64,000 bases of DNA, taken from Collinsella sp. AF02-46-1. GTDB lineage: Bacteria > Actinomycetota > Coriobacteriia > Coriobacteriales > Coriobacteriaceae. The position numbers and the translations under genes are program-made. A model generated the notes under the pieces. It was not told where the DNA came from. It saw only the letters and a program-made list of their open reading frames with translations, and searched no databases. The stretch is taken from the NCBI RefSeq assembly GCF_003465825.1, contig NZ_QSBV01000008.1, positions 1 through 64,000 of the forward strand, read 5' to 3'. This document shows positions 23,225-30,138 of this stretch, in pieces (position 1 is the stretch's first letter; every line of letters starts with the position of its first letter).

Positions 23225-24769
23225 GTGGCCCAAGAGACGTTTAGCGATCGCCTGCGACAGGCTATGTCCGATCGCGACGTTCGCCAGTCGGACGTGATCC
23301 GCGCATCGGAGATGCTCGGCAAAAAACTCGGCAAGAGTCAGATGAGCCAATATGTGAGCGGCAAGACGATCCCGCGGCGCGATGTGGCTGAGCTGCTCGC
23401 CCGTATTTTGGAGGTCGATGTTACCTGGCTGCTTGCCGGCGACGCCGATCAAGGCGAGGCATCATCACCCCGCAACGATTCCAAGCCCGAACCCCATCCC
23501 TCAGCTCAAATTGCAAGGAGCACCACCATGCGCACTTTTTCTAAATCCACCAAGCTCGATAACGTCCTGTATGACGTTCGCGGCCCCGTCGTCGACGAGG
23601 CCGCCCGTATGGAGGACGAGGGCGAGCGTATTCTCAAACTCAACATCGGCAACCCGGCGCCCTTCGGTTTCCGCACGCCCGACGAGGTTATCAAGGACAT
23701 GCGCCAGCAGCTGCCCGACTGCGAAGGCTATTCCAACTCGCGCGGCCTGTTCTCTGCGCGCAAGGCGATCATGCAGTATTCGCAGATCAAGGGCCTGCCC
23801 AACGTTCAGATGGAGCATATCTACACGGGCAACGGCGTGTCCGAGCTCATTCAGCTTTCGATGAACGCGCTGCTCGACAATGGCGACGAGATTCTGATCC
23901 CCAGCCCCGACTATCCGCTCTGGACGGCGTGCGCAACCCTTGCCGGCGGTCATCCTGTGCACTATCTGTGCGATGAGCAGGCGGATTGGTATCCCGACCT
24001 GGAGGATATGGAGTCCAAGATCACGAGCGCGACCAAAGCCCTCGTTATCATCAACCCCAACAACCCCACGGGCTCGGTCTACCCGCGCGAGGTGCTCGAG
24101 GGCATCGTCGAGGTTGCACGCAGGCATCAGCTGATGATCTTTGCCGATGAGATCTACGACCGCCTGTGCATGGACGGTTACGAGCACGTCTCGATTGCCT
24201 CGCTCGCTCCCGACCTGCCCTGTGTCACCTTTAGCGGCCTTTCCAAGTCGCACATGATCGCGGGCTATCGTATTGGCTGGATGGTGCTTTCGGGCAACCA
24301 GCGTTGCATGAGCGACTTCATCATGGGCATTAACATGCTCTCCAACATGCGCCTGTGCTCCAACGTGCCGGCTCAGTCGATCGTCCAGACGGCACTCGGT
24401 GGTCATCAGTCCGTCAACGACTACATCCGTCCCGGCGGCCGCGTCTACGAGCAGCGCAACTTTGTGTATGAGGCGCTCAACAAGATTGACGGCATCTCGG
24501 TGGTTAAGCCGCGCGCGGCGTTCTACATCTTCCCCAAGATGGATGTGAAGAAGTTCAACATCACCGATGACGAGCAGTTCGCCCTTGACCTGCTGCACGA
24601 GAAGAAGATCCTGATCACGCGCGGCGGCGGCTTCAACTGGGCTGAGCCCGACCACTTCCGTATCGTGTACCTGCCGCGCATGGAAGTACTCAAAGAGTCC
24701 CTCGAAGACCTCGCCGACTTCTTCGATCACTACCGCCAGAGCTGTTGGGATAGAAGTTCCGCACTATGA
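23225..24769 (+). CDS. XRE HTH-class I aminotransferase fusion
   Basis: A 514-residue protein with an XRE helix-turn-helix domain (about residues 5-80, including QMSQYVSGKTIPRRDVAELLA cut here by its last bases) joined by a Pro/Ser/Asp linker to an AlaA-type aminotransferase. The enzyme part has NIGNPAPFGF, INPNNPTGSVYP, FADEIYDRL and the PLP lysine in SGLSKSH, so it should make alanine or a similar amino acid from pyruvate and glutamate. The start is GTG 23225 with AAGGAGG five bases away. Inside the frame, ATG 23528 has its own AAGGAG at 23515-23520 and begins the aminotransferase exactly, so a separate 413-residue enzyme may also be made. An operator array lies upstream. Confidence 0.88.
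   Translation: MAQETFSDRLRQAMSDRDVRQSDVIRASEMLGKKLGKSQMSQYVSGKTIPRRDVAELLARILEVDVTWLLAGDADQGEASSPRNDSKPEPHPSAQIARSTTMRTFSKSTKLDNVLYDVRGPVVDEAARMEDEGERILKLNIGNPAPFGFRTPDEVIKDMRQQLPDCEGYSNSRGLFSARKAIMQYSQIKGLPNVQMEHIYTGNGVSELIQLSMNALLDNGDEILIPSPDYPLWTACATLAGGHPVHYLCDEQADWYPDLEDMESKITSATKALVIINPNNPTGSVYPREVLEGIVEVARRHQLMIFADEIYDRLCMDGYEHVSIASLAPDLPCVTFSGLSKSHMIAGYRIGWMVLSGNQRCMSDFIMGINMLSNMRLCSNVPAQSIVQTALGGHQSVNDYIRPGGRVYEQRNFVYEALNKIDGISVVKPRAAFYIFPKMDVKKFNITDDEQFALDLLHEKKILITRGGGFNWAEPDHFRIVYLPRMEVLKESLEDLADFFDHYRQSCWDRSSAL
23515..23530 (+). promoter_or_regulatory. internal ribosome site and start in the fusion gene
   Basis: AAGGAG, seven bases, then ATG, in frame at codon 102. The product from here (MRTFSKSTKLDN...) would be a complete aminotransferase without the HTH domain. 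The strength of the site, placed exactly at the domain border, argues against chance. Confidence 0.65.
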
Positions 24770-24805
24770 AAAGCTCCCTGCAGTTGTTTTGCTGCAGGGA
24801 GCTTT
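24770..24805. terminator. bidirectional terminator
   Basis: A 14-bp perfect stem AAAGCTCCCTGCAG / CTGCAGGGAGCTTT with an eight-base loop begins one base after the fusion-gene stop. T-rich sequence follows on both strands, so it also serves the convergent deformylase gene. Confidence 0.85.
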
Positions 24806-24820
24806 CTTGAATCGGCGGAA

Positions 24821-25231
24821 CTAAATAACGATTCCGCAACAGTGGTCGATTTCGTGTTGGATGATTTCGGCGGTGTAGCCCGAGAAGTTTTTGATGCGGT
24901 GGACGAAATTCTCGTCCAAATACTCAACCTTAATGCGGCGATAGCGAGTACAGGGGCGCTCGCCGGAAAGCGAGAGGCATTCTTCGCTCGTCTGATAGGA
25001 ATTGACCTGCTCAAGAATTTGAGGGTTGTACATCAGCAGCGCCCTGTTGCCGTCCTTTACGCAGATGATGCGTTTGCGCACGCCAATCATGTTGGCGGCA
25101 AGGCCCACGCACTCGTGCTCATGCTCATGGAGCGTATCCAGGAGGTCCTGCCCGGTCACGGCGTCATCGGGGCCCGCGTCTTCGGAAGGCAGGCGTAAAA
25201 AGAACTCGGATTTCATGATGGGTTTGATCAT
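24821..25231 (-). CDS. def: peptide deformylase
   Basis: A 136-residue deformylase. Motif 2 is EECLS with the metal-binding Cys, and motif 3 is QHEIDH (residues 125-130) with both His ligands and the catalytic Glu. Motif 1 reads GLAANMIG, with Met where E. coli has the Gln that polarises the substrate; the same change occurs in a subfamily of Gram-positive deformylases. It removes formyl groups from nascent proteins at the ribosome. ATG 25231 has AAGGAGC upstream. The other deformylase-like gene at 19556 has the opposite pattern (Gln kept, Glu lost). Confidence 0.85.
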   Translation of the reverse strand: MIKPIMKSEFFLRLPSEDAGPDDAVTGQDLLDTLHEHEHECVGLAANMIGVRKRIICVKDGNRALLMYNPQILEQVNSYQTSEECLSLSGERPCTRYRRIKVEYLDENFVHRIKNFSGYTAEIIQHEIDHCCGIVI

Positions 25232-25445
25232 GGCGGGCTCCTTAAGGTGGACACGTTTGGTTCAGGTCATGATACCGCGACATGTCGCATTAATGTGTGC
25301 ACATAGATTCTGCAGCTAGATTGGATGGCGACACCATAAACTAATGGACGTTTTGCCGAGAGGCATGAATGTTTAAAGCGCAAAGAGTGCGCGACGGGCC
25401 CCGCGAATGGGGCGATGATGCCCGAGAGGGCCAAGAAGGAGTCTC
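25232..25445 (+). other. intergenic leader region of the RGG-protein gene
   Basis: The 80 bases before the gene contain several complementary blocks: GCGC-AAAGAGT-GCGC, GGGCCCC with GGGGC, and GCCC with GGGC. The transcript would form a structured leader ending at the AAGGAG ribosome site. I match it to no known RNA family. The left part holds the divergent promoter of the deformylase. Confidence 0.3.
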
Positions 25446-26357
25446 ATGTCCGAGAACGAAGAGATCATGAACGAGACCGAGAACGAGACCATGGCTGCCG
25501 AGGTTGAGGCAGTCGAGACCGTGGAGACCGAAGCTGCTGAGGTTGAGGCTGCTGATGAGGTTTCCGCCGAGGAGGAGGCCGAGGTTGTCGAGGCCGCCGC
25601 TGATTACGATGACGAAGAGCTGATGGACAAGATGCAGAAGGCCGCTCGCCTGCTGCGTAGCCGTCGCTTTGCTATTTCCAAGGAGGAGGAGGCCAAGGCC
25701 GAGCGCATGGCGAACATCGAGCGCGCCATCAAGCTTCTTGACCTCAAGCCCAAGATGGAGCAGAAGGAAATGTCCGACCTGCTGGGCATGCGCCTTCGTG
25801 AGCTCGATGGCCTGATGGCCGAGGCCGAGGCTGCCGATCTGGTCGGCCGCATCGACGACGCCGAGGGCGATATGCGCAAGATCGTCGTCTTCGCTGCCGA
25901 GGATGCCGCCGAGGGCCTGGTCGAGCTTGCCAACAAGAAGGAGAAGCTCCTGCCCGAGCTTTCTTACGAGGAGGCCACCGAGCTGATGGCCGCTCTCGAT
26001 AAGGTTATCGCTCCGCTCGTCGCCATGGGCCTGGACGAGGACCGCGGTCCTCGCGGCGGCCGTGACGATCGCGGTGGCCGTGGTGGCGACCGTGGCGGCC
26101 GCGGCGGCTTTGGCGATCGCGGTGGCCGTGGCGGCGACCGTGGCGGTCGCGGTGGCGATCGCGGTGGCCGTGGCGGCTTTGGTGACCGTGGCGGCGACCG
26201 CGGCGGTCGCGGCGGCTTTGGCGGCAACCGTGGTGGCTATGGCGATCGCGGTGGCAACCGTGGCGGCTTCGGCGGCAACCGTGGTAACGACCGTGGCGGT
26301 CGCGGTGGCGATCGTGGCGGCCGCAACGGCGGCGGCTTCCGCGGCAACCGTTTCTAG
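25446..26357 (+). CDS. acidic winged-helix protein with RGG-repeat tail
   Basis: A 303-residue protein in three parts. Residues 1-60 are strongly acidic (Glu/Ala/Val). Residues about 60-190 hold a MarR-like winged helix: RAIKLLDLKPKMEQKEMSDL, then GMRLRELDGLMAEAEAADLV and a wing around DMRKIVVFAAEDA. Residues about 198-303 are a disordered tail built almost wholly of RGG, DRGGRGG and GFGGNRGG units. RGG tails usually bind RNA and drive clustering, so I infer a nucleic-acid-binding protein active on RNA or ribosomes. AAGGAG lies five bases before the ATG. It stands alone with a structured leader upstream and palindromes downstream. I do not recognise a named family. Confidence 0.75.
   Translation: MSENEEIMNETENETMAAEVEAVETVETEAAEVEAADEVSAEEEAEVVEAAADYDDEELMDKMQKAARLLRSRRFAISKEEEAKAERMANIERAIKLLDLKPKMEQKEMSDLLGMRLRELDGLMAEAEAADLVGRIDDAEGDMRKIVVFAAEDAAEGLVELANKKEKLLPELSYEEATELMAALDKVIAPLVAMGLDEDRGPRGGRDDRGGRGGDRGGRGGFGDRGGRGGDRGGRGGDRGGRGGFGDRGGDRGGRGGFGGNRGGYGDRGGNRGGFGGNRGNDRGGRGGDRGGRNGGGFRGNRF
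26041..26354 (+). repeat. RGG-coding tandem repeat tract
   Basis: An irregular tandem tract whose unit is roughly GGCGACCGTGGCGGTCGC, coding D-R-G-G-R-G with GGF and GGN variants. Synonymous codon changes between units show selection on the protein rather than recent slippage alone. Confidence 0.85.
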
Positions 26358-26363
26358 GTTAGC

Positions 26364-26387
26364 TACGCCGTTCTACCGAACGGCGTA
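26364..26387 (+). terminator. short hairpin after the RGG-protein gene
   Basis: TACGCCGTT and AACGGCGTA form a 9-bp stem with a six-base loop, seven bases after the stop. There is no T-run; it may be an RNA 3' end structure rather than an intrinsic terminator. Confidence 0.4.
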
Positions 26388-26400
26388 ACAGCTCGACGCT

Positions 26401-26501
26401 GCGCACCCACCAGAGCGACAACTTGTCATTCAAAGAGGACGGCATGACCAGAAGGTCTATGCCGTCCTCTTTTCATGCCAATTTGTTCGCTCTGGTGGGC
26501 G
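26401..26501. repeat. nested 100-bp palindrome with terminator core
   Basis: Outer arms around CCCACCAGAGCGA (26406-26418) and TCGCTCTGGTGGG (26486-26498) enclose an inner stem AAAGAGGACGGCAT / ATGCCGTCCTCTTT at 26432-26473. The inner hairpin ends in TTTT on the plus strand and could terminate the RGG-protein transcript. The outer arms contain three mismatches by eye. Confidence 0.75.
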
Positions 26502-26541
26502 CTCGCTGCCGTTGCCAAAACATCGGCGTCGCCCTGATCAA

Positions 26542-26594
26542 AACCTGCCAAAAAGGGACAGGTTTATTTTGGTCGGTTTTATCTGGGCAAACGT
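26542..26594. repeat. 53-bp dispersed hairpin repeat, copy 1
   Basis: It carries AAAAAGGGACAGGTTTATTT between arms AACCTGCCAAAA and TTTTGGTCGGTT, then TATCTGGGCAAACGT. An inverted copy lies at 50589-50641 with 50 of 53 positions the same by eye. The arms can form a hairpin, so it resembles a REP or MITE element. Confidence 0.85.
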
Positions 26595-26608
26595 GGTCGT
26601 CTATCGCA

Positions 26609-26670
26609 ATGTAGTCGTTGGGGACGTTCTTGTTTGACTAGTCGTTTAAGAACGTCCCCAACGACTACAT
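26609..26670. repeat. palindrome with 23-bp perfect arms
   Basis: The arms begin ATGTAGTCGTTGGGGACG (26609-26631) and end in the exact complement (26648-26670). The 16-base loop contains GACTAGTC, itself a palindrome. There is no gene and no T-tract; the long exact symmetry points to a mobile or recombination-related repeat. Confidence 0.85.
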
Positions 26671-26675
26671 AGCGT

Positions 26676-26739
26676 GAGAGTGGATAATCTCCCGGTTTGA
26701 GCCCATATTCATGCTCAAGGTGGGAGATTATCCGCTCTC
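26676..26739. repeat. palindrome with 27-base arms before pdxT
   Basis: GAGAG-T-GGATAATCTCCC at the left matches GGGAGATTATCC-G-CTCTC at the right, with an inner TTGAGC / GCTCAA pair. It ends 24 bases from the pdxT stop and may act as its terminator, though no T-run follows on the minus strand. Confidence 0.8.
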
Positions 26740-26762
26740 GTTTCGTTTGTTGATTTCGATGC

Positions 26763-27350
26763 CTACATTTGTAGGAACAGTTCGTGGAGGCGGGTGTCTT
26801 CGTCGAGTTCGGGGTGGAAGGTTACGCCGAGCTGGTTGTCTTGGCGAGCGGCGACGATGCGCCCGTCGACTTTCGCTAGGGCCTTGGCGTCGCCGTGGAC
26901 CTCGACGATGCGGGGCGCGCGGATAAACGTCAGCGGCACTTCACCGTCGATGCCGGCTACCTGCCCCTTGGTTCGAAAGCTGCCGAGCTGCCTGCCGTAG
27001 GCATTGCGCTCGACAACTACATCCATGGTTGCCAAACGCGGCGTGCCCTTATCGTCATGGGCGGCAAGGTCGCGCGCCAGCAGAATCAAGCCGGCGCAAG
27101 TTCCCAATACAGGCATACCTTCAACAATGCGGGTGCGAAGCCCCTCGAGCATATCGAGTTCGGCAAGCAGCTTCCCTTGAACGGTAGACTCGCCGCCGGG
27201 AAGTACCAGACGGTCAAAGTCCTGCTTCAAATCAGCCGCCTGCCTCAGCTCAATACAACGTGCGCCCAGCTCGGACAGCCTTGCCTCGTGCTCGGCAAAA
27301 GCACCTTGGACCGCCAGCACGGCGACCGTCTGGTCTGCATAATCGCTCAT
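26763..27350 (-). CDS. pdxT: pyridoxal 5'-phosphate synthase, glutaminase subunit
   Basis: A 195-residue class I glutamine amidotransferase that frees ammonia from glutamine and passes it to PdxS. Catalytic Cys85 is in LGTCAGLIL, and His179 and Glu181 are in FHPELDED. LAVQGAFAEH near the N-terminus and LPGGEST (residues 50-56) are typical of PdxT. It follows pdxS on the same strand with a 20-base gap, so the two form an operon for deoxyxylulose-independent vitamin B6 synthesis. Confidence 0.95.
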   Translation of the reverse strand: MSDYADQTVAVLAVQGAFAEHEARLSELGARCIELRQAADLKQDFDRLVLPGGESTVQGKLLAELDMLEGLRTRIVEGMPVLGTCAGLILLARDLAAHDDKGTPRLATMDVVVERNAYGRQLGSFRTKGQVAGIDGEVPLTFIRAPRIVEVHGDAKALAKVDGRIVAARQDNQLGVTFHPELDEDTRLHELFLQM

Positions 27351-27370
27351 GTGCGATCCCTTCTGCTGGA

Positions 27371-28261
27371 CTAGCGCCCGCGTTCCTCCATGATGATCTC
27401 GATTTCGTCGGCGTTGATGCCCACCATGGCCTCGCCCAGGTCTTCCGAAAGCTCGGCGATGAGTTTGGCATCGGTGAAGTTTGCCACGGCCTTGACGATG
27501 GCGGCTGCGCGCTTGGCGGGGTCGCCGCTTTTAAAGATGCCCGAGCCGACAAAGACGCCTTCGGCGCCCAGCTGCATCATCAGCGCGGCGTCGGCGGGGG
27601 TCGCTACGCCGCCGGCGGCAAAGTTCACGACGGGAAGCTTTCCCGTGGCATGGACCTCGCGCACCAGCTCGACCGGAACCTGCAGTTGCTTGGCTGCCTC
27701 AAAGAGCTCGTCGTCGCGCAGGGCAACAACGTCACGGATCTGCTTTTGGATCTTGCGCATGTGACGCACGGCCTGAACGACGTCGCCCGTACCCGGCTCA
27801 CCCTTGGTGCGAATCATCGTGGCGCCTTCGGCAACACGGCGCAGCGCCTCGCCCAGATCGCGGGCACCGCAGACAAACGGGACGTCAAACTGGGTCTTGT
27901 CGATGTGGTAGACATCGTCGGCGGGGGAGAGAACTTCGGATTCGTCGATGTAATCGATCTCGATGGCCTGCAGGACCTGCGCCTCGACAATGTGACCGAT
28001 GCGGCACTTGGCCATAACGGGGATGGAGACGGCCTCTTGGATGCCCTTGATCATCTTGGGGTCGCTCATGCGCGACACACCACCTGCGGCGCGGATGTCG
28101 GCCGGGATGCGCTCGAGAGCCATGACGGCGCAGGCGCCTGCCTCCTCGGCGATGCGTGCCTGCTCGGGCGTGGTAACGTCCATGATGACGCCGCCCTTGA
28201 GCATCTGCGCGAGCTCGCGATTGAGCTTGACGCGATCGGCCTTGTTGGTCTGTTCTGCCAT
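27371..28261 (-). CDS. pdxS: pyridoxal 5'-phosphate synthase, lyase subunit
   Basis: A 296-residue TIM-barrel subunit that builds PLP from ribose 5-phosphate, glyceraldehyde 3-phosphate and ammonia. Family sequence is very well kept: [41 protein letters not shown] with the first catalytic lysine, the second lysine in RTKGEPGTG, and [22 protein letters not shown] 28261 has GGGAG upstream; the frame extends to 28303. It is the first gene of the pdxS-pdxT operon, facing a MocR regulator across a short intergenic region with repeated AAGGTCAG. Confidence 0.95.
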   Translation of the reverse strand: MAEQTNKADRVKLNRELAQMLKGGVIMDVTTPEQARIAEEAGACAVMALERIPADIRAAGGVSRMSDPKMIKGIQEAVSIPVMAKCRIGHIVEAQVLQAIEIDYIDESEVLSPADDVYHIDKTQFDVPFVCGARDLGEALRRVAEGATMIRTKGEPGTGDVVQAVRHMRKIQKQIRDVVALRDDELFEAAKQLQVPVELVREVHATGKLPVVNFAAGGVATPADAALMMQLGAEGVFVGSGIFKSGDPAKRAAAIVKAVANFTDAKLIAELSEDLGEAMVGINADEIEIIMEERGR

Positions 28262-28353
28262 GGTTGCTCCCTTGGTTGGCATGTGCATTGCTTGACGGAA
28301 CATCCTATCGGGGAGCTGGGTATGGCGAAATAATCAGTTTTCGAGATAATTAC

Positions 28354-28395
28354 AAGGTCAGACTAATACCAGATTGAATGACTTAATAAGGTCAG
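28354..28395. promoter_or_regulatory. direct repeats between pdxS and the MocR gene
   Basis: AAGGTCAG occurs at 28354-28361 and 28388-28395, 34 bases apart, in the divergent promoter region. MocR/PdxR regulators bind direct repeats, so these are the likely sites. The second copy is also placed to act as the ribosome site of the regulator. Confidence 0.5.
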
Positions 28396-28406
28396 GTGAC
28401 AAATTC

Positions 28407-29846
28407 ATGCTTGACTACAATTTGGAAAACCGCGGCGAGGCATCGCTTTATGAGTATGTTTACCAGCAAATTCGAGATGATATCGTTGCTGGACGTATTG
28501 CGGCGGGGGAACATCTGCCGTCTAAGCGAGCCTTTGCCAGTCATCTGGGAATTAGTGTCATTACAATCGAAAATGCATATAGCCAGTTGCTTGCCGAGGG
28601 CTATATTTGCTCAAAGCCGCGCCGTGGTTACTACGCGTGCGAGCTTCCCGATGCACCGGTTTTGGCTTCGGCTGCGGAGGGCATCGACCGAGATGACGCC
28701 TCCGTGGGCCCCAGCGCGTATGATGTCAACGGACAGGTCGAGCGATTCGATGCGCTCTCTCCTTCCGCTTTGGAGGCGGCGCGGCTTTGGCAAAGCGCGC
28801 TACGGGCGACGCTGGCATCCGAAGACGAACGCGAAATCTTTTCGACCGCGCCGGCACAGGGCACCGCTCGGCTACGACGCGCAATTGCTCACCATCTGCG
28901 CGGGACAAGGGGCATGAATGTCGACCCCGACAACATCGTTATCGGTGCGGGCGCCCAGCTGCTCGATACCATGTTGGTTCAGTTGCTTGGCGCGGACAAG
29001 GTGTATGCCGTCGAGGATCCAGGCTATTTGCGCTTGACGCGCATCTATCAGGTCATGGGTTGCGAAGTGCGGCATGTCCCGTTGGATGCTGAGGGCGTGG
29101 ACTTGAGCGCGCTGCAGAAAACCGGGACCGATGTCCTTCACCTGATGCCGTCTCATCAGTATCCGACCGGTCTTGTGACGAGCATTGCGCGTCGCTATGC
29201 GCTGCTGAGCTGGGCCGCCGAGCGGCCAGGTCGGTATCTCATCGAAGATGACTTTGATTGTGAGTTTCGCCTTGCCGGCAAGCCGATTCCCGCGCTCGCG
29301 TCGATCGATGCCGCCCAGTCGGTTATCTACACCAACACGTTTTCGAAGAGCCTTTCATCGGCGTTACGTTTGGCGTACATGGTGCTGCCCGATGAACTAA
29401 TGGAGAGGTTTAAACGCAACCTTGGTTTCTACGCCTCGTCGGTAAGTTCTGTTGATCAGGTTGCCTTGGCGCGTTTGCTGGAATCGGGTGATTACGAGCG
29501 ACATGTGAACCGCGTGCGCGTTCGTGCTCGTGGGGCGCGTGATGGCCTGGCGGCGCTTGTACGGAAAACGTTTCCGGCAGGGGAGGTTTCGATCGATCAT
29601 GCAGACGCGGGCCTTTACTGCGTCGTGGCCGTGGAGCGTGACGCGGGCGGAAGCTCTTTTGCACGGGCCCTCACGCGCTCGAGCATCCCTTTTATCGATA
29701 TCGGTGACTGTTTTTGGTGTGCCGATGGCGCATCTGTCCCTGAAAACTCAACTCAAATTCTTGTTCAGTATGACGATCTGAGTCCAAAAGTACTAACTAC
29801 CTTGGAATTGCAGCTAATGGGGGCACTCTGCAACCTAAGTGAGTAG
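28407..29846 (+). CDS. pdxR: MocR/PdxR-type GntR-aminotransferase regulator
   Basis: A 479-residue MocR protein: an N-terminal GntR winged helix (LYEYVYQQIRDDIVAGRIAA and SVITIENAYSQLLAEGY) and a C-terminal aminotransferase-like domain that senses PLP. The PLP-lysine region is TNTFSKSLSSALR, and LIEDDFDCEFR is typical. Divergent pdxST makes it the likely B6-responsive activator PdxR. ATG 28407 is preferred. The last codons and stop (Leu-Ser-Glu-TAG) are formed by the left end of a MITE-like element, so the C-terminus may differ from relatives. Confidence 0.85.
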   Translation: MLDYNLENRGEASLYEYVYQQIRDDIVAGRIAAGEHLPSKRAFASHLGISVITIENAYSQLLAEGYICSKPRRGYYACELPDAPVLASAAEGIDRDDASVGPSAYDVNGQVERFDALSPSALEAARLWQSALRATLASEDEREIFSTAPAQGTARLRRAIAHHLRGTRGMNVDPDNIVIGAGAQLLDTMLVQLLGADKVYAVEDPGYLRLTRIYQVMGCEVRHVPLDAEGVDLSALQKTGTDVLHLMPSHQYPTGLVTSIARRYALLSWAAERPGRYLIEDDFDCEFRLAGKPIPALASIDAAQSVIYTNTFSKSLSSALRLAYMVLPDELMERFKRNLGFYASSVSSVDQVALARLLESGDYERHVNRVRVRARGARDGLAALVRKTFPAGEVSIDHADAGLYCVVAVERDAGGSSFARALTRSSIPFIDIGDCFWCADGASVPENSTQILVQYDDLSPKVLTTLELQLMGALCNLSE

Positions 29847-29956
29847 ACTTTTAGCACTTTGGCGACCAGGCAGTTTTGTAACAAGCTATCTACCTGCGGT
29901 TTTGAAAAGCAGGATGACCGGCCTGCTCGGGATGTTCAAAAAAGTCTACTCACTTG
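29835..29956. repeat. MITE-like 122-bp element, copy 1
   Basis: The terminal inverted repeats are AAGTGAGTAGACTTTT and AAAAGTCTACTCACTT. The interior includes TTTTGTAACAAG, CTACCTGCGG and GGCCTGCTCGG. The left end supplies the final codons and stop of the MocR gene. Copies 2 and 3 lie at 31255-31377 and 41276-41398 in the same orientation. It has no coding capacity. Confidence 0.9.
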
Positions 29957-29989
29957 CCGCGCAAAGCTCCTGCATGAGAAAAAAATGGG

Positions 29990-30055
29990 GTTTTCAACAG
30001 GGCTTCGTCCAGCTCTCGGCAAGCTTTTGGCCAGTTGGGGAGGGCTGTTGAAAAC
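29990..30055. repeat. palindromic repeat next to MITE copy 1
   Basis: GTTTTCAACAG and CTGTTGAAAAC are exact complementary arms 44 bases apart. The remainder of 29957-30132 has no gene that I can support. Confidence 0.6.
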
Positions 30056-30138
30056 TTGGCAGTCCGTTCGGCGCCATTTTTGGTGCGTTCGCGCCAATGC
30101 GTGACTGACTGGGTTGAAATTCGGGTTTTCCTGTGCCT

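Larger units (their letters stand above)
26358..26762. other. intergenic cluster of long palindromes
   Basis: No gene is supported here. The region holds a short hairpin (26364-26387), a nested 100-bp palindrome (26401-26501) with a terminator-like core, a dispersed 53-bp hairpin repeat (26542-26594), a 62-bp palindrome with 23-bp arms (26609-26670) and another with 27-base arms (26676-26739). See the separate entries. Confidence 0.8.

Noticed and set aside
26041..26354. CRISPR-like or satellite repeat
   Set aside because: Units are irregular, have no spacers and stay in frame as RGG codons, so it is a coding repeat.
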